Below the pieces are notes generated by a model. The model was not told the origin of the DNA, searched no databases, and saw only the letters and a list, made by a program, of their open reading frames with translations. Of a stretch of DNA of 64,000 nt, positions 50,676 to 61,677 are shown piece after piece; within the stretch, counting starts at the first letter, position 1; each line of letters starts with the position of its first letter. The DNA comes from Andalucia godoyi (lineage: Eukaryota > Discoba > Jakobea > Jakobida > Andaluciidae), in assembly GCA_009859145.1 (NCBI GenBank), contig VRVR01000055.1, positions 136,927 through 200,926 of the forward strand. The letters are read 5' to 3'. A program made the position numbers and the translations under genes.

Positions 50676-52043
50676 ATGCTTCAACAGGCGCAGTCAGTCC
50701 AGCCAGTCCAGCAATCCCACGAGCAGCCATCTCCAGCACAGCCCCGTGCACGTCATCAACAAGTTGCTCCGCAGCTCGTACTAAGCCATCCTGTCGATGG
50801 ATTCCGCACATCGGTGGATGTGAGTTTGCCGTGAACAATGCTGTGAGCGGGCCCGTTCGCTGCTGCGGTTCGGAATGCCAGCTGTCGACCCGGTGAAAAC
50901 GATATTGAAGTCATTCTGTCGTGTCTGGCTCGCTACTGCATCACATTGGACGGCCGTGTCTCTGTGGAAATGCACATTTGTGAACAGTCGAATGGTGATG
51001 CAGCGTCGTCTTGACCACTGTCGCTACCGTCGCAGTCCATGGCGCTTCCATTCGGTACCATGCTCCTTTTCCGCGAAGGGGACGAGATGGATTTCGCAGT
51101 GCCGGGATGCCATTCGCCTGTTTGTTCGCCAAGAGTACGGGAGACTCATTCGCGTTTTGTTTGCTGCGCTACAGGCGATTGCAGAACTTCGGCACTCGAC
51201 GGAATTTCGGCAGATCATGTACAACCCACCCACAGCGGTGGAATCGTCGGCGGGGCACGTCGGGCCAGTTGAAGTCTGTGTTCGCATCAACGGAGCGGCA
51301 AGTGCAGTGCTCAGCACAATTGTGGTCACGGCACAACAAGACAAGTCGTCGTTGAGCTGTTCGGCTCCTGTCCCGCACACTGTGTCTGCGGACGTCGCGG
51401 CACGATGAACAGAACAAACATGCACAATCTCGTCACCCTCCGCTCCGCCCGCGCCAGTCCATCCGGTGCATGCCAACCGTGACAACGATGTCGGTGTAGA
51501 GTCTGCTGCAAGCCATGCAGAAGCAGGCTCTCGCGGCCGCCCAAAGAAGCAGAACAATCCTGTAGATGAAGTCTTGACGAACCGCGGTGCCAGGAACGCT
51601 GCAGCGTCCCCTGCAACGAAAGACGCGTCTCTTCCTGAGGATGAACCACCCACGAAGAACAAGAAGAACAAACGCGCAACCGATCCCGACGCTCGTCCTT
51701 GCTTGCCGCAGACAGCAATCGTGTGCAGACGACCGCAAACGATTCCGACTCGGAAGATGTGGAAAGGATCAAGGCGCTTCTTCACGAATATGCAAAGTCG
51801 GCGGATGATATCGCATTGTCCGAGTTTTGGCAGTCGTGCACTGCAAAGCATCCGCGCCTTCTGGCGACTCAGCCGCGCGTGCTTGCGCAATGGATGAAAA
51901 ACATGGGCTGGGTAGTGAAAGCTCTGCATCATGGGAGAAAGACACGTCCATGCTGGATCTCTCCTGAGCATCCAGAATACCCGTCTCAAAATGCAGAGGA
52001 TGCTGATGCGGGCGGTGTACAAACAGAAGAAGACCAATCATAG
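50676..52043 (+). pseudogene. Orphan gene of about 450 codons with four in-frame TGA and two frameshifts
   Basis: Frame 1 from ATG 50676 is Gln/Pro-rich (AQSVQPVQQSHEQPSPAQPR), then protein-like (NDIEVILSCLARYCITLDGR), with TGA at 50832, 50844 and 51012. It shifts near 51085-51100 to a frame with AIRLFVRQEYGRLIRVLFAA and MYNPPTAVESSAGH, crosses TGA at 51406 and a Pro/Lys-rich basic linker (GRPKKQ, KNKKNKR). It shifts again near 51700 to end in EYAKSADDIALSEFWQSCTA and an acidic tail (stop at 52041). All four stops are TGA in contexts compatible with former CGA. An AT-hook-like GRPKK suggests DNA or chromatin contact, but no family is recognised. The minus-strand 337-codon frame here is a shadow. 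Confidence 0.45.
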
Positions 52044-52405
52044 AGCGTGTGTGGCTGCTGTCTGTGTGCGGGACGCCTGTGGACCGGTTTGGAGTTTTGT
52101 GCGAGCATGCTCTCCAGAGTAGTGCAGATTGCCAGCCCTCTCGCAAGCAAGACAGAATCGAATGGGCAGGCTCCTCTTTGCATCATTTGATGTCTGCCCG
52201 CGGAATGGCGTGACGCTAGACGATTGTTCAAAAAGGGAAACCCCGGCTGTCTCGCAAGCACACCACACAGCGTTCGGCAATCTCGTTCCCGACTGCCGTT
52301 TCTTTTTTGTGGGCGGTGTGATCGGAGCCGGCATCACATGGGACGCGTTGGCGAGGATCTGCCTCCACGAAGCACAGATCGTGTTGTTTCGAAGGTTGTG
52401 TTGTC

Positions 52406-53035
52406 GTGACGCTTCCTCCGAGAGAGCGCTCGCGCGACATGGCGACGATGCGCAGCGCTACTCTGATGAGTAGTTGGACACAGCGTGCCTCGTCGTATGT
52501 TGTCGAGGCAGCGCACGTCCTCGGCCGCCGCTTTTCGCACACATCCAAAAAGTATGTGCGCAACCTGCCCCCTCGCAACTATCTCCAAATCCGTGACGTC
52601 GAAACCGTGTATGCCGTCGCGGCGTTCGAGGGTTCGCCTAACCTTGGGGTATTCTCCGTGGACATCACGGGCGGCACTGCATGGGCCACTCAGATGTTCG
52701 TCATGCGGCACATCCGCGACGACGGGCAGCAGCCAAGGAGCCTTCCGCTCTACCTGTTTGAGCAGGGAATGCACAATCATTGGTTCCAGGGAGAAATCAT
52801 CAAAGTCTGCAAAATGATGAGTGATCAGTTGTCCATCGGCAAACCAGATATCATCAAAGAGATATTTATATGGCGTCCAATCGATGCCGCCGCCGTCCCG
52901 GTCCCGTCCAAAGCATACGCCGGTATTGGGTCAAGAGAACTCAGACCCGAGGCAATCAAGGCGATGAAAGACCTGTTTGCAAGAATTGGCGATTTCGAAA
53001 AACAGGTAGTCACAAAACACCTTTCGTTGCAATAA
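52406..53035 (+). CDS. SLOG-like (Rossmannoid) protein with shuffled half-domains, about 209 aa
   Basis: Two recognisable pieces appear in reversed order. Residues 55-125 (RNYLQIRDVETVYAVAAFEG, then GGTAWATQMF, then LPLYLFEQ) match the second half of a phage/viral SLOG-type domain: RNxYQ, a strand, GGTGxAxxxA, a strand. Residues 174-209 (YAGIGSRELRPEAIKAMKDL) match its N-terminal beginning, Y-x-G-I-G-S-R-E-T-P. Hence either a tandem pair, with the first lacking its front and the second cut off, or a circular permutation. The protein stops 16 bases before the inverted-repeat element, so insertion or rearrangement may have removed the rest. Upstream frames at 52129-52473 (VGGVIGAGITWDALARICLH) may be an out-of-frame 5' part. 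Ligand unknown; SLOG domains bind nucleotides. Confidence 0.5.
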   Translation: MTLPPRERSRDMATMRSATLMSSWTQRASSYVVEAAHVLGRRFSHTSKKYVRNLPPRNYLQIRDVETVYAVAAFEGSPNLGVFSVDITGGTAWATQMFVMRHIRDDGQQPRSLPLYLFEQGMHNHWFQGEIIKVCKMMSDQLSIGKPDIIKEIFIWRPIDAAAVPVPSKAYAGIGSRELRPEAIKAMKDLFARIGDFEKQVVTKHLSLQ

Positions 53036-53050
53036 TAATAAAATTAAAAT

Positions 53051-53630
53051 AAAATAAAAAATCAGAACGACTGTAAAAAACAAATAGGGAAGGGGGCCGG
53101 GAAAGAGGCGACGGACGAAAAAATTTTTAATTGGGAAAATGGAAAAAGTGCGGGCTCAGACATCGCCGGATCTTTTTTTTAATTAGTAGAAATCGGAAAA
53201 TGGGAAATTTGGACCCCTCCCGGAAAGCTGTGAGCCCGCTGAGCCCGTGAGCCCGCTGAGCCCGCAGCTTTTTTTTTCTCCTGGCTGTGACAGCCAGTGA
53301 TTGGGCCTGTACTAGGAAACAGGGGTCTGGTCCCACCGTCCTGGTCACACGTACGGGCGGATGGCGTGCTCGCACACCACCCCTGGTGGTGGCACACCCA
53401 TCATTCTTGCACGGGGAGAGTGGCTCCGGCGCGAGCTGGAGCAGCCTCCACCATCGGAAGAGATTCCCATCAATTGTCTTGTTAAAGATGGATGGTAGCT
53501 ATATTGGGAACATCCGTTCCGAATCTAGCTGACATGCAGGCAAGGATTGACTAAATGAGAGATGCATCTCAATTGGGAAGCAGCCACGCCCTAGGCTTTG
53601 CCTCTATTTCATGTCATCCACTCCTTCCTA
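53051..53630 (+). repeat. Left arm of the long inverted repeat
   Basis: Contains a GC-rich stretch of tandem GAGCCCG(C/T) units (about 53230-53270) and a short hairpin (GGCTGTGACAGCC, 53283-53295). Its small ORFs are mirrored in the right arm and are not considered genes. Confidence 0.9.
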
Positions 53631-53786
53631 ATAAAGGAGTCAATGGACAGAAAGATCACATAGTCGATCGATGGCGACCATTCAATAAAAACGACTCATG
53701 TATTTATTAGATAACTGTCTCTTGATGCAATCAAAGAGAACAAATAAATAGATACGCTGCATCCATGTCGAACACTTATTAAAAGC

Positions 53787-54031
53787 AGGGGGACGCTGGT
53801 TATTAATCGGTTAACAACCGGTTAATAACCTTATACAAGCAAACCCTAGAAAGGAAGATCATCCAGCGTCAACTTATCAAGACTTTTACTTCTTGATATC
53901 TCATGAAGGTATTTTTCATATGTGTTTGTTCAGCCGTAGTGTAACCATTTTTAACCACCAACCGAGGAGAGTTGGATATTGGTTATTGATTATTAGGTTA
54001 ATCGGTTGAGCGGTTAACCAGCGTCTCCCTG
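53787..54031. mobile_element. MITE-1, hAT-type, 245 bp
   Basis: Begins CAGGGGGACGCTGGTTA and ends TTAACCAGCGTCTCCCTG, an inverted terminal repeat. It is flanked by ATTAAAAG (53779-53786) and ATTAAAAA (54032-54039), an 8-bp target duplication with one mismatch, as hAT elements make. Inside is a near-perfect 33-bp palindrome of TTAATCGGTTAAC units (53799-53831). Non-coding. Confidence 0.7.
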
Positions 54032-54039
54032 ATTAAAAA

Positions 54040-54838
54040 TACAGGATGCAATGAACGCTGTAACAGAGTCTCTCCCAAACATCTGTTTATATATGTCAGT
54101 GCATGTTGTTCCAAGATCTTTGCACGGATTGGCGCAGACATCAAAAATCTCCATTGCGGTGTCACTACGGACCAACGTACTTACAACCTTCCCCATTTTT
54201 CACGATCATCAACTTCCCTATCGATAGCATAATATCGATCAGTGATTAGAAACTGCAATTTGATAGAAGCATGATGCGCACATGTCATGCAAGAACCGCG
54301 AATCGCTTTGTCGACACCTTAACAGATGTGTAACATGCGGTACTCCTTGTAATCCGGAAGCCTGTTTTAGCCAGTTCATTGGTGTTCACAGAACAGAAAC
54401 AGGAACAGAAACAAGACGGAGACGGAAACTCTAGTAGGGCTGCAATAATGATCACATCCATATCGACGTACAAGGACGCAAAATGGTTTATGATCAGATG
54501 CTGTGTCGAACGTGTACAGTCTAGTACAGGTATTGTTTGGAGGAGGGAATGGATATGTGACATGCGTGTTGTAGTGTTTGTTAATGTCCATCGATATCTC
54601 AACACCTACATCATGTAACGCTCATCTGGAAAGAAACAATGGAGAGGAAGAATCACTGTATCACGCATTGGTTCGCATAATCACGATGTTAAAGTTGGTG
54701 AATGTAATATATTACAGTGCGAAATATCTAGATGATACGCACCAGATACTGGATAAAGATTGACCATTTCAATATTTGTAAATAACTTGCATTAATTGGA
54801 TTGTGTTGAAATATCATAGATATAATAAATAAGGAGGT
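54040..54838. other. Interior of the inverted-repeat element
   Basis: AT-rich. The longest frames (54014-54196 minus, 54379-54618 plus, 54285-54605 minus) have no domain and conflict with each other. No gene supported. Confidence 0.35.
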
Positions 54839-54846
54839 ATTTAGAT

Positions 54847-54941
54847 CAGATAGACGCTGTTTAACCGGTCAACCGATTAACCTAATAATCAATAACCAAT
54901 AACCAATTCTCTTTGGTTAGTGATCAACCAACGTCTCTCTG
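54847..54941. mobile_element. MITE-2, hAT-type, 95 bp
   Basis: Begins CAGATAGACGCTG and ends CAACGTCTCTCTG. Flanks ATTTAGAT (54839-54846) and ATCTAGAT (54942-54949) form an 8-bp target duplication with one mismatch. Shares the CAGNNAGACGCTG terminal motif and the AACCGATTAACCTAATAATC segment with MITE-1 in inverted orientation, so both belong to one family. Confidence 0.65.
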
Positions 54942-54973
54942 ATCTAGATTGTATGTTGTATTAAATTTCCTTT

Positions 54974-55553
54974 AGGAAGGAGTGGATGACATGAAATAGA
55001 GGCAAAGCCTAGGGCGTGGCTGCTTCCCAATTGAGATGCATCTCTCATTTAGTCAATCCTTGCCTGCATGTCAGCTAGATTCGGAACGGATGTTCCCAAT
55101 ATAGCTACCATCCATCTTTAACAAGACAATTGATGGGAATCTCTTCCGATGGTGGAGGCTGCTCCAGCTCGCGCCGGAGCCACTCTCCCCGTGCAAGAAT
55201 GATGGGTGTGCCACCACCAGGGGTGGTGTGCGAGCACGCCATCCGCCCGTACGTGTGACCAGGACGGTGGGACCAGACCCCTGTTTCCTAGTACAGGCCC
55301 AATCACTGGCTGTCACAGCCAGGAGAAAAAAAAGCTGCGGGCTCAGCGGGCTCACGGGCTCAGCGGGCTCACAGCTTTCCGGGAGGGGTCCAAATTTCCC
55401 ATTTTCCGATTTCTACTAATTAAAAAAAAGATCCGGCGATGTCTGAGCCCGCACTTTTTCCATTTTCCCAATTAAAAATTTTTTCGTCCGTCGCCTCTTT
55501 CCCGGCCCCCTTCCCTATTTGTTTTTTACAGTCGTTCTGATTTTTTATTTTTT
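54974..55553 (-). repeat. Right arm of the long inverted repeat
   Basis: Reverse complement of 53051-53630 at about 99% or better by eye. Confidence 0.9.
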
Positions 55554-55672
55554 CTTCCCTAATCATTTTACATCATGGAGCAACATCCATCCGATGGTGC
55601 TTCGATTACAAATGAGCTTGAGTGGAACCCGAGCTTGCGCAATACGTAGGCCCACGTGTAAAGATCTGTTGG

Positions 55673-57304
55673 TCACCTTTCCATATCCTCGCCATAAATG
55701 CGCTTGTCTTTCGAAAACCCAAACACATTCAAAACTTCGTCCAGTTTGGCGATCCCTGCCGAACTTCGCCACGTTCTACAACTCGTGTAATTACACTTGC
55801 GATCGTTGTGATAAGTGTTGCATTCGTGCCAGTACCTATTGTCATCAGGATCTTCGCGAAGCAAGGCGAACACAAGACGGTAGGGTTCGATTTTGAACGC
55901 CCGCATCGCCGAATCGTGTTTGTAGACGCACATCAGATGATCGGGGGGCGCATGTTTGATGAGTTCGGACATTGGGCCGAAGTCTGCCTCGCTGGAGGAA
56001 TATAAGAACTCCGTGAGCTCGGGTTGGAAATCCAGTGCCAGACGGCATATCTCGGGCGTGAAATCAATCACGTCGTGGAATACCGTGCAGAAATGCCGAA
56101 CCTTATCCATACTGATCTTCCTTTCCGATTCGAGGAGATTGTCGCGGGTCCTGTATGGCGAATTCATCAATGCGCCTTCCAGCACCGCATCTGCGAACGC
56201 AAACACGCGGCCCTCGGATTCTGTCCAGTATTCGTACAGGGACGCGATGGAGCCGAGGAGCTCTTCGGATCCGACAGAAACCCATTGGTTCCGCGAATAC
56301 GGGAGCGTCTCTAGTTTCTCGACCATGATAGGCCCAGTGCTGTTCTCTTCGGTTTCTCCCTCGATCCCCTTGCAAAGCAATTTCATCAACGCGTGCGATT
56401 TGAGAATTTCGTCTGGCTTCTCCCAGCGCCCTGGCGCCGCCGCGATCCACTCTGCGAGCATTTCGGGGCGGATCGCGAATCCGAGATTCGCCATCGTGTT
56501 GATGGCCGGGACGCCGACGTCGACCCATTGCGTCTTCGTCTTCATGTCCGTGATGGAGAACGAACGCATGACGTAGTCGAACATGTGCGCGTCGATCAGC
56601 TTGCAGCTGTTGAGACGGCCGTTGATTGCAGTCACCCAGTGGACCCACGGCAGATCGATGCTGTGCGACGCTGCTGCAACGGCGTCGACGACGGTCGGGA
56701 TTTCTGAATCCGACAGATACGCCATCAACACCCATTCGCTGAGCGGAATAACTTCGGCTAGATCCGATGTGTTCCCCTTGTCTTGCTTCTGCAATTTGAA
56801 CACGGCATTGGCCATCGCCTTCATGAACTCCTGCTTCTTGCGCAGCACGTTCCACACGTACTCGGAGACATCTTTGGTCAGGTCGCCGCGCCAGTCGAAC
56901 ATGCTGAGGCCGACCTTGGAGAAGTACTTCTCCCAGAACCTCACCCGTATGCACACCAGCCCACTGCGTGAAGGGCTTCTTGCGCGTGGACGGGTACACC
57001 GATGGCGTGATTGAAAACAGCGCGCGTGGGAAGCGTGTCGCCGTCTCCTCTTCTGGGATCTTCTTCGCTGTTATGGACGCTTCGCGGATGGCGTTTCCTT
57101 TCTCCCTTGATCTTTTCCCGACAGCTCTCGAAGATGTGCTCTTCGAGACATGTGTTCGCTCTTTCCCATGCTCCACTTCGATGCCGTGGTACTTCTGCTC
57201 GATCTCACTGATTCGCTTGCGTGCATCTTTGAAATCGTGTTGATGGTTCTCATTGCTGATCTGCAATTCGATTAATGGATTCAGCAAGAATTGAGAAATG
57301 CTCC
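55673..57304 (-). pseudogene. Orphan gene of about 540 codons, frameshifted, 5' end cut by the MULE transposon
   Basis: The main minus-strand frame runs from about 56950 to 55673 (427 codons, including FWEKYFSKVGLSMFDWRGDL and MANLGFAIRPEMLAEWIAAA). Upstream, the other phase carries the preceding part (KDARKRISEIEQKYHGIEVE, a charged helix, then TRKKPFTQWAGVH), so the gene shifts near 56945-56955. The frame extends to 57341, but its first 12 codons derive from the MULE terminal repeat, showing that the transposon inserted into or just before the gene's 5' end. Helical composition, no domain recognised; it resembles other orphan genes of the viral-like block in style. Confidence 0.5.
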
Positions 57305-57379
57305 GGTGGCCCCTTAAAGTCCAAAAATGTTTGAAACACACACCACAGCACGCTGCATCAAGTGACGCAAGCTTCCTAT
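57305..57379 (+). repeat. Left terminal inverted repeat of the MULE
   Basis: Begins GGTGGCCCCTTAAAGTCCAA and ends GACGCAAGCTTCCTAT. Small indels against the right end lie only in the outer 30 bases. Confidence 0.9.
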
Positions 57380-57483
57380 AAAACGCCGAGAAAGCCCGCC
57401 CAATTCCGTTTTATTTTTTGTGCAGCCCTTCACCCTCTGTCTTCCAGCCATCCTCCTTTTCTGTGTCTGCAATTCTTTTTCTC

Positions 57484-60400
57484 ATGGAAGGAACCTCATT
57501 GTCGTTGCGTGAAGCTGCACGACAGCATGGATTTAATAACCGCTGGCTTATCAAGAACTCGAAGCGTACTCGAAGCAACCTGCAGAGAGTGCTGGATATC
57601 CGCGTCCTGGGTCGCGATGACTTGCATTTCTGTTCGAATGAAACCCGAGCACTGTTTCCAAAACCGCGTGAAATTGATGATATAGTGGCGCAGCTTGTGG
57701 GAGACCATGGGGTGCCCAACATTGCGCGCTTAGGCTTGCCCCGAAAAAAGCAGAGATCGCTCGAGGAAGAAGACGATGGTAGTGATGACTCTTCCGATGG
57801 AGACGCTAACAGTTCCTCTGATCGCGGAAGTGACGCGGCTGCTGTCACGGACGGCATTGTAATCTATGTTGGTTCCCCGGCAAGCGTCTCCAAGGCTGTG
57901 GACTATGAAGGATGGATACATGGGCATACATGGCATTCTGAGAATCAGTCGGATCAGCAACGTCAGAATTACGAGTGTTCGTTCGGGCGCATCATGCGGT
58001 CTCAAGAGTACAAAACCAAAATGGGGCGCAATCGACCTCGGGATTGCTTATGTCGACGTCTTTCTATTAATGTCACTGTCAGAGACCAAACGTGCACAAT
58101 ACTTGTCCTCAAGGGCAGGCACATCCACTCTGCAGTGACCTGCGGTGAGCATGGACATCTGGATCCATCGATTCGTAAGCAGATCGAAGAAAGGCTCATG
58201 CAGGGCGCAAGGCCATCTGTAGTTCTTGACGAAATAATCTCTATGATCTCTGTACTGGCTGGTCGAAACAACCCTTTGGCAGAGGAAATGAACAAGAGAC
58301 TCGTACCGGACAAGAAAGCAGCGTGGAACATCTGGTATCGCCATGTGTACCACAAGCAACGTTTCTCGAGAGACGATCTGGACGATTTGGTGCAGTGGAT
58401 CGAGGACCCGTCTGCATCGTATCGAAGAGGCGTCGTGCTGTCAAAATACCGCTACGATGAAGGACAGAAGCGTGTCGTAGACCATCTTAATGTTATTTTG
58501 CATAATGACGCTTCATTTTGCATCTTGCAGAAATGTGGACCGAATGGAAGATTTTTGCTGGATTCGACTCATGGGACCAACCAGTTCCTCTGGCCGTTGT
58601 ATTCACTTGGAGTGGTTGTAGATATGAAACAACGGAAGACGGTTGTTGTCGCGCGCATGATAACATCGGACAATTCAAGCAAGGCTCCTGAAGCGCTCTT
58701 GCGATGGGCTCGTTCGCACATCTCCTGTGCGCCCAGAGACATCCTCATTGATAATGACATTCGCGAGAAGCTCGCGATTCGAGCACTGTGGGGAGAAGAA
58801 GTGAACATTATTATTTGTTATTTCCACCTACTGCAATTCTTGGTCCGATGGTTGAAGCATGAGAAGCTGAGAGAGGAAAGACGACATGTCATCGTTAGTG
58901 CAATCGAGCGAATGTGTGGGGCAGAATCTGCTCCTGCTGCCTTGCTGATCCACCGAAGAACTCGCATGGTCATCGTTGACTGGGAATCGCATGCGGCCAT
59001 TGGATGCGACGAACGTCGTGCGTACACGAAATTGCTGCGGCGCTGGGATATCTATGGGCAACGCAAGCATTCGTTTGAAGCTCCGGTCGGCTTCCAGGAC
59101 GAAAAGTTTGCAAATGATCATGTTTGCGCCGAGGATTTCGTTCCAGGCGATGATCAGGCGTTTATGTACGTCGAGATGTGGTGCCACGCGTTCTGGAGAG
59201 ATGCTTCTGTGCGGACCACAAATGGATTGGAAATTGAGCACAAGAATCTCAAGTATGGCGATGCGTACTTGAATGGCCTCAAAAATCGTCGGTTAGGAGA
59301 CTTCGTGAGAAAAATCGAACGTGGCGACTTCTTGAAGATGCAGGACTTCATCATGCTGGTAACGGGTCGGCATCGCGACAAGAATTCTATGCCGGTTAGC
59401 ATCCACAATGATTTCGAGAGAGGTCGCGAAGTGGCAGAAAAAATAAGCCTTGGAGAAAGGCAGGGTGCTCTCACAATCACATCTGACGGAAATGAACTCT
59501 GCTGTACTCTGAAGCTGCCGAATGCGCAATCGTCTACTGATGCAGAGACGGGAACAGTGGCAGTCATTCATGCTCTCAAGAATTGTCAAACGACCAATGG
59601 AACCGTCACCGAAATTCGGCATGTTGCATGCTCGTGTCCGCGTATGAGAGGAACTTCTTTTTGCAAGCATGTCGTCGCAGCAGCCCAACTGGAAGACTTG
59701 ATTCCCTCCATCGAACGATTCGCTACAACGTTGTTCCAGTTCACTGTTCAAGATGAGATCGTGACGAAGTTTCGCGAGTGGAAGTACGAAAGAGCTTGCG
59801 ACATGGAAAAAAGACTGCATCTGTCACAACGATTGTCGCTTCTCAATCCCAGCTTTGAAGGACTTGCAGTAATAGGTGGAAGTGCAGCTGTCGATGCATC
59901 ATCAGCCAGACGGCCGCTGCCAGTGGATCATGCCGTCGTCGACCTAACTGATGATGACCATGTCGAGACCGTTGTTTCAGCGACGACGTTGACAACTTCC
60001 GAGGAGCACAATGATGATACAGCGGGCTCGATGGCTGTTCTTTCGGCAAATACGGCTGTTCAATCCTTGTTGCAATCTGCTAGTCAAGCGTTGCGCCAAC
60101 CGGGAAGATCACAGAGGGCGCTACAAATAATTTCCCAATGCCAAGCGATGCTCAACGACCTCATGGGTTCCCCGGAGCGCTGTATGACTCGGATGGATCA
60201 ACTGACAAATGCATATGGAGCGAAGCGGCCGTCTGCCGACACTTCTCAGACGGCCCTGGCTTTGGCACATGCCAAATCACAAAACAAACCAGGTAGACAA
60301 GTTGTGCTGGAACGTCGCTCTGAAAGGGAAGCCGCATATGATGTCGCCGTCGCAAGTGTGTCGAGTAGACCCGAAAATGATCTCTTTCAGGGAGCTAGTC

Positions 60401-61622
60401 AACCCGATTTACCTCAGAATACTCCATCATACGCGACGTTCTGCAGAAATGAGAATGCCTACACTGATGTCACTGGAAAGATTGTGTCGTTTTCTTTGGT
60501 TCGAGGGATGGTGTGGAGAGATAATTCTTGTGCTGTCGATACCCTCGTTGAGGTTCTGATCCGTCCAATGATGCTTATGTCGTTAGAGCAGGTCAGTCGC
60601 TGGACGACAATGCCTGCTTTCATGAGGCGACCTTCTTCGATGTTGTTGTTGAATCATGTGATGGACCGGCGGACTCTACCACTCCGGGGAGTTGGCCCAC
60701 ACAGTCACTTCGAAACCGGATACATCCAGCTTCTTGACAGAATCAAATGCGAAATCTACAACATGGTGGCAGGAGGTAATTTCAAGCGTGGTGCATTTCT
60801 TTCGTATCCCTCGTTGCAAACGTACTTTATGACAAGAGACCCGTTGTGCGAATTCGTCGTCCGCGGTCTACATCCTGCGGTCACATTAACACTGTTCAGG
60901 TCTCCCAAGTTGAGCCAACATTGCCAACGCAATTGGAAAGCCCCTTGCCGAATAGAATCGAGTTTGGGGTACCGTCTGCCCACGAAAGATTTCCTGTTCA
61001 ATGTCAATATTGCAGAAAGCAGGTCGCATGGGACATCGAAAGTGTGCAGATGGACTGTCCGGTTCTCATGAATGTTTGGTGTTCCCAACAGCTATCAAGG
61101 CAGGAATTTCAAGGCAGTTGGTTGACTTGCAAATTTCGCACCAATCGTTCCTGGGTGATACGGATTGGTCCACAGCAGGAGATTGAATATCAACTTGTGG
61201 CAATTGGATTCTTCAAGGATAGCAGCCACTTCAACGCCGGCATCTGCCGACCAGATACCTCATCTCCCACATGGAGCTGCGAAACGTCTGAGTGGACATT
61301 CTATGATGGATGCGACAGATCCGGCACAATGTTCGGACACACCATGGACTCCGTTTTCCGTGTTGCTTTCCAGGCAGTCGGTCCAACAAGGCATGAAGTA
61401 TGCCAGCTTGTGTATATCAGGCGGGATGCATGCCATGTACAAGAAGAAATTCCCATGATTCAGAGGGTGGACGGCCTTTCCGCAAGCTCTGTTGAGTGGG
61501 CAATCGCCCTCCGTAACCTTGCAAGGCAAAAGGCAGAACGTCGAGCCGAAGCAAACGTTAGTTCATCGAAGAAGAAGAAGAAGAGGACGGCGAATTCAGA
61601 TGCTATCGTCATCGATGACTAA
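57484..61622 (+). CDS. MULE transposase with SWIM zinc finger and C-terminal USP-like cysteine peptidase domain (one frameshift)
   Basis: ATG 57484 (MEGTSLSLREAARQHGF). Residues about 355-500 form the MULE DDE core: LLDSTHGTNQFLWPLYSLGV (first Asp near 360), DILIDNDIREKLAIRAL (second Asp near 422), CYFHLLQFLVRWL. The SWIM finger is CSCPRMRGTSFCKHVVAA near 716. From about 1005, RGMVWRDNSCAVDTLVEVL resembles the Cys box of ubiquitin-specific proteases (C19). After a frame change within about 60850-60910 the other phase gives CQYC, SSHFNAGI, EWTFYDGC and HEVCQLVYIRR, which resemble the C19 His box and the final strand. It ends in a Lys run and DAIVIDD, a SUMO-interaction-like VIDD tail; IVIDD/VVDLTDDD also occurs near 820. 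The shift would remove the His box from the main product. MULE and SWIM are certain; USP-like is inference. Confidence 0.85.
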
Positions 61623-61677
61623 GATTGTGACTTTGCGAGTAAACGATAAATGTTGTTTGATTCTCGTCCCTGTATTA

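Larger units (their letters stand above)
53051..55553. mobile_element. Long-inverted-repeat (foldback-type) element, about 2.5 kb
   Basis: Outer arms 53051-53630 and 54974-55553 are reverse complements over about 580 bp with only small differences, such as one base in a T/A homopolymer near 53271-53279 and 55325-55333. Between them lies about 1.3 kb of AT-rich sequence with no convincing gene, two small MITEs, and short frames without domains. No target-site duplication is evident at the outer edges (A/T-rich). It separates the SLOG-like gene (ends 53035) from the minus-strand gene (ends 55673). It could be a foldback transposon, an inverted segmental duplication, or the hairpin relic of a viral or chromosome terminus. 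Confidence 0.85.

Noticed and set aside
51024-52037. 337-codon minus-strand ORF as a gene.
   Set aside because: Its composition is low in protein-like features and it lies opposite a better plus-strand series with continuous protein-like sequence across frameshifts. It is a shadow.
50676-52043. Reassigned TGA codon (alternative genetic code), because many in-frame stops are TGA.
   Set aside because: TAA and TAG stops also occur in other broken genes, frameshifts accompany them, and the intact long ORFs (2142, 996, 621 aa) contain no in-frame TGA. Decay by C-to-T change explains the bias better.
53127-55475. Mirrored 60-94 codon ORFs in the inverted arms as genes.
   Set aside because: They exist in both strands and both arms because the arms are copies; composition follows simple GC-rich tandem units, and there is no domain.
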